Under the pieces are notes generated by a model. It worked only from the letters and a program-made list of their open reading frames with translations, was not told the origin of the DNA and made no database searches. A DNA stretch of 64,000 nucleotides. Source: Arenicola marina. Taxonomy: Eukaryota; Annelida; Polychaeta; Arenicolidae. Made by a program: the position numbers and the translations under genes. Below are positions 42,371 through 54,300 of this stretch, one piece after another. Position 1 is the first letter of the stretch; the number at the start of each line of letters is the position of its first letter. The stretch lies in the NCBI GenBank assembly GCA_964019135.1, contig OZ025265.1, positions 23,783,143 to 23,847,142 on the forward strand, given 5' to 3'.

Positions 42371-45300
42371 CTGGCCAATGAAATAGAAACTACCGGATCA
42401 GATAAAATACCAACATTAGCATTCTACATCTATATGCAGCGAAAATATGTAAGAGGCAATATACAGGCGTTAAAATTGTTAATAGATGTTAAAGCCTTAA
42501 CAAAAACAAAAAATATATATTATCTTATAATAATATACGACCATTACCGTAAAATGAATAGGTTCTCGATTAGCATGACGAATTCTTAATAAAGAGAGAT
42601 AAACTAACAGGCCGCGATGTTTAAACTAAACTAATAAAACTTGTATGGGGTCCCGATGCACATGCCAAATCGTTCGACCAAAACAACACCCGGGACTCTC
42701 AGTAAGGCAAGCGTCGCGTAACCATGGTTACCTGCAAACCAATCGGCGTGGTTGGCCCGGATACGTTTCTTCTGGAGCAGTTCGTGAACCCCGCCTTCCG
42801 GATAGCAGTTGAAGTCTCCACAGAATATCACGGCGGGAGTGCTCCCCGGAACCTCCTGCGTGAGAAATGTTTCAAAAAGCATATAACGGGGAGTTCAGAT
42901 GCTTGTATATTCAGTACGCTTTAACCACTATTGATCATATCGCGTTAATGGGAGAAGGAAGGGAGACTGGAGCTGTGTGCCCAGGGTTAACTCCCTACTC
43001 TTTGCGAGAAAGGGGACGTGGGATCGCGAACCACCGATCCAGGTTAACCTCCTACTCTTGTGATCAGACATGACCACAGCGGGGCTCGAACTATCGATCC
43101 ACGTGCCGTTAGGCTCTCAGGTGGCCAGAACACTCAATACGAGCCCTCTAACCCACTGAGCTATCGGGGCGGCCCCTACTACACCAGTGACGCCGCCCGA
43201 TCCTTGTGTGGAATCCACCCTCGCAAGTCTCTGGACTGACCTGATCCGTGTACAGCGCCCGGACGTCTTCCAGATGTCTGGCGCTGAGGAATGCCTGGAT
43301 CACCCGGACGTGTGGCGCCCTCGGGTGGAAGTACATGTGGGTCGTGCCCAGCACGAGCTTACGCCTGGGCTCCTCAAGGGTCTCCAACACCGTCACCTGT
43401 CCGGGAAATCATTGTGCATACAACTCGCACGTATGATAGATGATTGACGATACATGCATACATAGCTAGGTTACAACCGACGGTCCTGGATTCGATCCCC
43501 GGGGGGGGGGGGTGGGGGGGCAACAGTCGCTGTAGCTAAGTGGTTACAGCTGCCGGCGCGCCAAGCTGGCGGTCCTGGGTTAGATCCCCGGGGGCGACAA
43601 CAGTCGCTGTAGCCCAGTGGTTAGAGCTGCCGGCGCGCCAAGCTGGCGGTCCTGGATTCAATCCCCGGGGGCGGCAACATTCGCTGTAGCCAAGTGGTTA
43701 CAGCTGCCGGCGCGCCAAGCTGGCGGTCCTGGATTCGATCCCCGGGGGCGGCAACAGTCGCTGTAGCTAAGTGGTTACAGCTGCCGGCGCGGCAAGCTGG
43801 CGGTCCTGGGTTAGATCCCCGGGGGCGGCAACAGTCGCTGTAGCTAAGTGGTTACAGCTGCCGGCGCGCCAAGCTGGCGGTCCTGGGTTAGATCCCCGGG
43901 GGCGGCAAAAGTCGCTGTAGCCAAGTGGTTACAGCTGCCGGCGCGCCAAGCTGGCGGTCCTGGATTCAATCCCCGGGGGCGGCAACAGTCGCTGTAGCTA
44001 AGTGGTTGCAGCTGCCGGCGCGCCAAGCTGGCGGTCCTGGATTCAATCCCCGGGGGCGGCAAAAGTCGCTGTAGCTAAGTGGTTACAGCTGCCGGCGCGC
44101 CAAGCTGGCGGTCCTGGATTCAATCCCCGGGGGCGGCAACAGTCGCTGTAGCTAAGTGGTTACAGCTGCCGGCGCGCCAAGCTGGCGGTCCTGGGTTCGA
44201 TTCCCGGGGGCGGCAACAGTCGCTGGAGCTAACTGGTTACAGCTGCCGGCGCGCCGAGCTGGCGGTCCTGGATTCGATCCCCGGGGGCGGCAACAGTCAC
44301 TGTAGTTAAGTGGTTACAGCTGCCGGCGCGCCAAGCTGGCGGTCCTGGATTCGATCCCCGGGGGCGGCAACAGTCGCTGTAGCTAAGTGGTTACAGCTGC
44401 CGGCGCGCCAAGCTGGCGGTCCTGGATTCAATCCCCGGGGGCGGCAACAGTCGCTGTAGCTAAGTGGTCACAGCTGCCGGCGCGCCAAGCTGGCGGTCCT
44501 GGATTCAATCCCCGGGGGCGGCAACAGTCGCTGGAGCTAAGTGGTTACAGCTGCCGGCGCGCCAAGCTGGCGGTCCTGGATTCAATCCCCGGGGGCGGCA
44601 ACAGTCGCTGTAGCTAAGTGGTTACAGCTGCCCGCGCGCCCAAGCCAGCGGTCCTCGGTTCGACCCTCGGGGGCGACATGATGTTCACATCTTCTTTCGC
44701 ATAAATTAACGTCGAAATTCACTATTCCAAAGCCCAATTAGTCTCCTGTACCATACATATAGACATATATTTTAGTATAAACTAACTCGCATGGAAAAAT
44801 ACAGGAGCTGTGAACTCTGAACTGCAGTGTCATGGGATGTAGATTTCAGCAACTTCAGACGTTGCCTATGGACTGTTCTTTGTGGTCAGAATGGTACCTT
44901 AATAACATATATTGGGATTCACGGTGCACGACGTCATATCCGGCTCGTTAAAAAAGCAACAAAGAAATTGAGAAACGCTTGTCGGCGTAGGGGAGGTGAG
45001 CAAATTCCCAAGTGAGATGCAGGACACCAGTTTGTCGAAACATTGTTTTTTCAGAAGATGCCTTTTTATTTATATCACTTCATGTTTGGTTGGTTGAATA
45101 TTCAGGACACTTTAACCACTTTTGGTCATATCGAGTCAATGGGAGAAGGAAGGGAGAGTGGAGCCATGTCCCCGGGGGTAACCCCCCACTCTTTGCGAAG
45201 AAGGACATAGGATCTTTATCCTGCGGCCACACAGTCATGGCCACTGCGAGGCTCGAACCATCGATCCACGTGCCGTTTGGCTCTCAGGCGGCCAGAGCAC

Positions 45301-48300
45301 TCATGGCGAGCGCTCTAACTCACTGAGCTATGGGGCAGGCCCCTACTTGATATTTTGTATGGATGCACTAATGACCACATTAACACATTGTAGCTTTAAC
45401 CAGAGCCAGCATATATACACACCACTGGGGTGTCCTCTAGGGTTACATTGGACAACTGATGGGCGCAGGTGGGGTATTATACCTTTTTTTTTTACAGCGC
45501 ACATAGGCGATTTGGACACAGTCCGTATGATCCCTAAGCGCGGTTTAATGTGGATGCAGCTTATCATATCTACCGACGCTGCTCGGGCAATGGCGACACA
45601 CATTTTGTGTGAGCATTATGTAAAGATTCATCACAAGCACGCAAGCTGACCTGTAAGGTGGAGGTGCGGCCATCCATTTTCTCCTTGAACGCCTCCTTCG
45701 AGCAGCACTTCTCCCACAGATCCTTGTGATCCTCTTTGATCTTATCCAGAAGCACGACGTCATGCCGCTCAACAAGTCTGTATGATAAAGAAACATGTCA
45801 TGAAAAACCAGTTTAATGCATTTCTGCTTGAGGACTCACTCAGGACTTGGTTTTTACACCCGGCTTGAGGACCCATGGGTTTTACACACGGCTTGAGAAC
45901 CCATGGGTTTTACGCACGGCTTGAGGACCCATGGGGTTTACACACGGCTTGAGGACCCATGGGTTTTACACACGGCTTGAGAACCCATGGGTTTTACGCA
46001 CGGCTTGAGGACCCATGGGGTTTACACACGGCTTGAGGACCCATGGGGTTTACACACGGCTTGAGGACCCATGGGGTTTACACACGGCTTGAGGACCCAT
46101 GGGGTTTACACACGGCTTGAGGACCCATGGGGTTTACACACGGCTTGAGGACCCATGGGGTTTACACACGGCTTGAGGACCCATGGGTTTTACACCCCGC
46201 TGGAGGACCCATGGGTTTTACACACGGCTTGAGAACCCATGGGTTTTACGCACGGCTTGAGGACCCATGGGGTTTACACACGGCTTGAGGACCCATGGGG
46301 TTTACACACGGCTTGAGGACCCATGGGGTTTACACACGGCTTGAGGACCCATGGGGTTTACACACGGCTTGAGGACCCATGGGTTTTACACCCCGCTGGA
46401 GGACCCATGGGTTTTACACACGGCTTGAGAACCCATGGGTTTTACGCACGGCTTGAGGACCCATGGGGTTTACACACGGCTTGAGGACCCATGGGTTTTA
46501 CACACGGCTTGAGAACCCATGGGTTTTACGCACGGCTTGAGGACCCATGGGGTTTACACACGGCTTGAGGACCCATGGGGTTTACACACGGCTTGAGGAC
46601 CCATGGGGTTTACACACGGCTTGAGGACCCATGGGGTTTACACACGGCTTGAGGACCCATGGGGTTTACACACGGCTTGAGGACCCATGGGGTTTACACA
46701 CGGCTTGAGGACCCATGGGTTTTACACATGGCTTGAGGACCCATGGGTTTTACACCCGGCTTGAGGACCCATGGGTTTTACACCCGGCTTGAGGACCCAT
46801 GGGTTTTACACACGGCTTGAGGACCCATGGGTTTTACACACGGCTTGAGGACCCATGGGGTTTTACACACGGCTTGAGGACCCATGGGTTTTACACACGG
46901 CTTGAGGACCCATGGCGTTTACACACGGCTTGAGGACCCATGGGTTTTACACACGGCTTGAGAACCCATGGGGTTTACACACGGCTTGAGGACCCATGGG
47001 GTTTACACACGGCTTGAGGACCCATGGGGTTTACACACGGCTTGAGGACCCATGGGGTTTACACACGGCTTGAGGACCCATGGGGTTTACACACGGCTTG
47101 AGGACCCATGGGGTTTACACACGGCTTGAGGACCAATGGGGTTTACACACGGCTTGAGGACCCATGGGGTTTACACACGGCTGGAGGACCCATGGGTTTT
47201 ACGCACGGCTTGAGGACCCATGGGGTTTTACACACGGCTTGAGAACCCATGGGTTTTACGCACGGCTTGAGGACCCATGGGGTTTACACACGGCTTGAGG
47301 ACCCATGGGTTTTACACACGGCTTGAGAACCCATGGGTTTTACACACGGCTTGAGGACCCATAGGTTTTACACACGACTTGAGGACCCATGGGTTTTACG
47401 CACGGCTTGAGGACCCATGGGGTTTACACACGGCTTGAGGACCCATGGGGTTTACACACGGCTTGAGGACCCATGGGGTTTACACACGGCTTGAGGACCC
47501 ATGGGGTTTACACACGGCTTGAGGACCCATGGGGTTTACACACGGCTTGAGGACCCATGGGGTTTACACACGGCTTGAGGACCCATGGGTTTTACACATG
47601 GCTTGAGGACCCATGGGTTTTACACCCGGCTTGAGGACCCATGGGTTTTACACCCGGCTTGAGGACCCATGGGTTTTACACACGGCTTGAGGACCCATGG
47701 GTTTTACACACGGCTTGAGGACCCATGGGGTTTTACACACGGCTTGAGGACCCATGGGTTTTACACACGGCTTGAGGACCCATGGCGTTTACACACGGCT
47801 TGAGGACCCATGGGTTTTACACACGGCTTGAGAACCCATGGGGTTTACACACGGCTTGAGGACCCATGGGGTTTACACACGGCTTGAGGACCCATGGGGT
47901 TTACACACGGCTTGAGGACCCATGGGGTTTACACACGGCTTGAGGACCCATGGGATTTACACACGGCTTGAGGACCCATGGGTTTTACACACGGCTTGAG
48001 GACCCATGGGTTTTACACACGGCTTGAGGACCCATGGGGTTTACACACGGCTTGAGGACCCATGGGGTTTACACACGGCTTGAGGACCCATGGGGTTTAC
48101 ACACGGCTTGAGGACCCATGGGGTTTACACACGGCTTGAGGACCCATGGGGTTTACACACGGCTTGAGGACCCATGGGTTTACACACGGCTTGAGGACCC
48201 ATGGGGTTTACACACGGCTTGAGGACCCATGGGGTTTACACAGGGCTTGAGGACCCATGGGGTTTACACACGGCTTGAGGACCCATGGGGTTTACACACG

Positions 48301-51300
48301 GCTTGAGGACGGGGTTTACACACGGCCTGAGGACCCATGGGGGTTACACACGGCTTGAGGACCCATGGGTTTTACATCCGGCTTGAGGACCCATGGGTTT
48401 TACACACGGCTTGAGGACCCATGGGTTTTACACCCGGCTTGAGGACCCATGGGTTTTACACCCGGCTGGAGGACCCATGGGTTTTACACACGGCTTGAGG
48501 ACCCATGGGTTTTACGCACGGCTTGAGGACCCATGGGTTTTACACATGGCTTGAGGACCCAAGGGTTTTACACCCGGCTTGAGGACCCATGGGTTTTACA
48601 CCCGGCTTGAGGACCCATGGGTTTTACACACGGCTTGAGGACCCATGGGTTTTACACCCGGCTTGAGGACCCAAGGGTTTTACACCCGGCTTGAGGACCC
48701 ATGGGTTTTACACCCGGCTTGAGGACCCATGGGTTTTACACATGGCTTGAGGACCCATGGGTTTTACACCCGGCTTGAGGACCCATGGGTTTTACACATG
48801 GCTTGAGGACCCATGGGTTTTACACCCGGCTTGAGGACCCATGGGTTTTACACCCGGCTTGAGGACCCATGGGGCTTACACACGGCTTGAGGACCCATGG
48901 GTTTTACACACGGCTTGAGGACCCATGGGGTTTTACACACGGCTTGAGGACCCATGGGTTTTACACACGGCTTGAGGACCCATGGCGTTTACACACGGCT
49001 TGAGGACTCATGGGTTTTACACACGGCTTGGGGACCCATGGGTTTTACGCACGGCTTGAGAACCCATAGGGTTTACACACGGCTTGAGGACCCATGGGTT
49101 TTACACACGGCTTGAGGACCCATGGGTTTTACACACGGCCTGAGGACCCATGGGTTTTACACCCGGCTCGAGGACCCATGGGTTTTACACACGGATTGAA
49201 GACCCATGGGCTTTACACACGGCTTGAGGACCCATGGGGTTTACACACGACTTGAGGACCCATGGGTTTTACACACGGCTTGAGGACCATGGGTTTTACA
49301 CCCGGCTTGAGGACCCAAGGGTTTTACACCCGGCTTGAGGACCCATGGGTTTTACACCCGGCTTGAGGACCCATGGGTTTTACACATGGCTTGAGGACCC
49401 ATGGGTTTTACACCCGGCTTGAGGACCCATGGGTTTTACACATGGCTTGAGGACCCATGGGTTTTACACCCGGCTTGAGGACCCATGGGTTTTACACCCG
49501 GCTTGAGGACCCATGGGTTTTACACACGGCTTGAGGACCCATGGGTTTTACACACGGCTCGAGGACCCATGGGGTTTTACACACGGCTTGAGGACCCATG
49601 GGTTTTACACACGGCTTGAGGACCCATGGCGTTTACACACGGCTTGAGGACTCATGGGTTTTACACACGGCTTGAGGACCCATGGGTTTTACGCACGGCT
49701 TGAGGACCCATAGGGTTTACACACGGCTTGAGGACCCATGGGTTTTACACACGGCTTGAGGACCCATGGGTTTTACACACGGCCTGAAGACCCATGGGTT
49801 TTACACCCGGCTCGAGGACCCATGGGTTTTACACACGGATTGAAGACCCATGGGCTTTACACACGGCTTGAGGACCCATGGGGTTTACACACGACTTGAG
49901 GACCCATGGGATTTACACACGGCTTGAGGATCCATGGCGTTTACACACGGCTTGAGGACCCATGGGTTTTACACCCGGCTTGAGGACCCATGGGTTTTAC
50001 ACACGGCTTGAGGACCCATGGGTTTTACACACGGCTTGAGGACCCATGGGTTTTACACACGGCTTGAGGACCCATGGGTTTTACACACGGCTTGAGAACC
50101 CATGGGGTTTACACACGGCTTGAGGACCCATGGGGTTTACACACGGCTTGAGGACCCATGGGGTTTACACACGGCTTGAGGACCCATGGGGTTTACACAC
50201 GGCTTGAGGACCCATGGGATTTACACACGGCTTGAGGACCCATGGGGTTTACACACGGCTTGAGGACCCATGGGGTTTACACACGGCTTGAGGACCCATG
50301 GGGTTTACACACGGCTTGAGGACCCATGGGGTTTACACACGGCTTGAGGACCCATGGGGTTTACACACGGCTTGAGGACCCATGGGGTTTACACACGGCT
50401 TGAGGACCCATGGGGTTTACACACGGCTTGAGGACCCATGGGTTTTACACCCGGCTTGAGGACCCATGGGGTTTACACACGGCTTGAGGACCCATGGGGT
50501 TTACACACGACTTGAGGACCCATGGGATTTACACACGGCTTGAGGATCCATGGCGTTTACACACGGCTTGAGGACCCATGGGTTTACACACGGCTTGAGG
50601 ACCCATGGGTTTTACACACGGCTTGAGAACCCATGGGTTTTACACACGGCTTGAGGACCCATGGGGTTTACACACGGCTTGAGGACCCATGGGGTTTACA
50701 CACGGCTTGAGGACCCATGGGGTTTACACACGGCTTGAGGACCCATGGGATTTACACACGGCTTGAGGACCCATGGGTTTTACACACGGCTTGAGGACCC
50801 ATGGGTTTTACACACGGCTTGAGGACCCATGGGGTTTACTCACGGCTTGAGGACCCATGGGGTTTACACACGGCTTGAGGACCCATGGGGTTTACACACG
50901 GCTTGAGGACCCATGGGGTTTACACACGGCTTGAGGACCCATGGGGTTTACACACGGCTTGAGGACCCATGGGGTTTACACACGGCTTGAGGACCCATGG
51001 GGTTTACACACGGCTTGAGGACCCATGGGGTTTACACACGGCTTGAGGACCCATGGGGTTTACACACGGCTTGAGGACCCATGGGGTTTACACACGGCTT
51101 GAGGACGGGGTTTACACACGGCCTGAGGACCCATGGGGTTTACACACGGCTTGAGGACCCATGGGTTCTACACACGGCCTGAGGACCCATGGGTTTTACA
51201 CCCGGCTTGAGGACCCATGGGTTTTACACACGGATTGAAGACCCATGGGCTTTACACACGGCTTGAGGACCCATGGGGTTTACACACGACTTGAGGACCC

Positions 51301-54300
51301 ATGGGATTTACACACGGCTTGAGGATCCATGGCCTTTACACACGGCTTGAGGACCCATGGGTTTTACACCCGGCTTGAGGACCCATGGGTTTTACACACG
51401 GCTTGAGGACCCATGGGTTTTACACACGGCTTGAGGACCCATGGGTTTTACACACGGCTTGAGGACCCATGGGTTTTACACACGGCTTGAGAACCCATGG
51501 GGTTTACACATGGCTTGAGGACCCATGGGGTTTACACACGGCTTGAGGACCCATGGGGTTTACACACGGCTTGAGGACCCATGGGGTTTACACACGGCTT
51601 GAGGACCCATGGGATTTACACACGGCTTGAGGACCCATGGGTTTTACACCCGGCTTGAGGACCCATGGGTTTTACACACGGCTTGAGGACCCATGGGGTT
51701 TACACACGGCTTGAGGACCCATGGGGTTTACACACGGCTTGAGGACCCATGGGGTTTACACACGGCTTGAGGACCCATGGGGTTTACACACGGCTTGAGG
51801 ACCCATGGGGTTTACACACGGCTTGAGGACCCATGGGGTTTACACACGGCTTGAGGACCCATGGGGTTTACACACGGCTTGAGGACCCATGGGGTTTACA
51901 CACGGCTTGAGGACCCATGGGTTTTACACCCGGCTTGAGGACCCATGGGTTTTACACACGGCTTGAGGACCCATGGGGTTTACACACGACTTGAGGACCC
52001 ATGGGATTTACACACGGCTTGAGGATCCATGGCGTTTACACACGGCTTGAGGACCCATGGGTTTACACACGGCTTGAGGACCCATGGGTTTTACACACGG
52101 CTTGAGAACCTATGGGGTTTACACACGGCTTGAGGACCCATGGGGTTTACACACGGCTTGAGGACCCATGGGGTTTACACACGGCTTGAGGACCCATGGG
52201 GTTTACACACGGCTTGAGGACCCATGGGATTTACACACGGCTTGAGGACCCATGGGTTTTACACACGGCTTGAGGACCCATGGGTTTTACACACGGCTTG
52301 AGGACCCATGGGGTTTACACACGGCTTGAGGACCCATGGGGTTTACACACGGCTTGAGGACCCATGGGGTTTACACACGGCTTGAGGACCCATGGGGTTT
52401 ACACACGGCTTGAGGACCCATGGGGTTTACACACGGCTTGAGGACCCATGGGGTTTACACACGGCTTGAGGACCCATGGGGTTTACACACGGCTTGAGGA
52501 CCCATGGGGTTTACACACGGCTTGAGGACCCATGGGGTTTACACACGGCTTGAGGACCCATGGGGTTTACACACGGCTTGAGGACCCATGGGGTTTACAC
52601 ACGGCTTGAGGACCCATGGGGTTTACACACGGCTTGAGGACGGGGTTTACACACGGCCTGAGGACCCATGGGGTTTACACACGGCTTGAGGACCCATGGG
52701 GTTTACACACGGCTTGAGGACCCATGGGGTTTACACACGGCTTGAGGACCCATGGGGTTTACACACGGCTTGAGGACCCATGGGGTTTACACACGGCTTG
52801 AGGACCCATGGGGTTTACACACGGCTTGAGGACCCATGGGGTTTACACACGGCTTCTTCTTTTCCAATAAATGTCCTGGCATAATTTGCTGACGGATACG
52901 TGGTTAACAGTTACGTATACCTCTACAATCCCCCAGTGGGCGCGCTTCTTCGGTAGCTCGGTATATCTCTGCGGTAATCCCAATACGCATATTACGCATC
53001 GGTGCGCCACCCCATCACGCGCGCCCCCCACACACACACGGGTGCGCGCGCATTGAATCGGCACGCCGACTGTATAGCGCTCAAAACAACACGTGACATT
53101 CGGGAGAAGATGGCGGCTAATTGAAAGGTGATGAGCGTAGGTTGGTTCCAGTGCCCATAGGTGCACCGTATGTGAACGGTGTGTGCATCACTGTAACATT
53201 GGAATAGGCATATCCCTATCGGTACACCCGGAACTGCCCTGTCCCGTTTTACGAGAAATGTGCCCAATGTGAGACATACCACGCCATGGTGACAACGTTA
53301 TGATGCTTTTCATGAAGGTTTCACTGGTCACTTTTCATGCGAAATCGGGACCTCCTTGATGTAGTGGTTAGAGCACTGGATCGCATATCAATATGTCCCG
53401 GGTTCGCACCCGAGCCTTGGGCATCTAATCTGGGGACGTTCCACCCACTCATCCTTCAGCATCGTCCCCTTTGGCTTGCCACGCTGGAGACAAAGCACCA
53501 GGAGAGGCTTGGTAGAACTCATGCTGACCATATCAGAGTCCTCATTAACGTCGTTGCATACACTTCTCTATACCTAAGAGATTGGTTGGTTGTATATTCA
53601 GGACGCTTTAACCACTGTTGGTCATATCGCGTCAATGGGAAAAGGAAGGGAGAGTGGAGCCATGTCCCCGGGGGTAACCCCCTACTCTTTGCAAAGAAGG
53701 ACATGGGATCTTTATCCTGCGTCCACAAAGACATGAGCTATCGCGCCGGCCCCACCTAAGAAAAAATACTTCCCTATATGTGTTATCTTTCCGTCTTCAA
53801 TCAGCCAATTTTACTGACCTAAACTGGTCTCGCTTGAAGAATGTCGCTGTTCCTTCTAGGACCTCTCCCGCCTTCACCCGGAGCAAGCCTTCGTATCCCT
53901 CCATGTCGAACGTGGGCAGCAGATCCTTGAGGAACACCTTTCTATCCACCTCTTGCAGACAGAATATATCACAGTTGTAACCTAGGTTGGGGGAAGAAAC
54001 AAATTATTCAGGCCTTGTGCTAACACTAGAAATGGAATGGAATGGAATGTTGGTGTTTTAGGCCACTTTTGTGCACATACAGGCTAAATTGGGCCAAGGA
54101 ACCTCCCGAGACGATGAAGGATGAAGGAATGAAACATGCCCCAGATTAGGTGCCCGAGCCCGGATTCGAACCAAGGACCTATTGATCTGCGGTCTAGTGC
54201 GCTAACCACTACACCAGGGAGGCCCTCCACTAGAAATGGAGGAAAAGTGTGCTTCCATAATATTTAGTAACCCATACAGTAGTTTAAACCGATATTATAT

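Noticed and set aside
43525-44680. Fifteen functional tRNA genes
   Set aside because: The base before the anticodon is C and not U, most B boxes are altered, and identical units in a tandem satellite fit a tRNA-derived repeat better.
45826-52854. CRISPR-like array (28-bp repeats)
   Set aside because: Units abut directly with no spacers, in an animal intron. It is a satellite.
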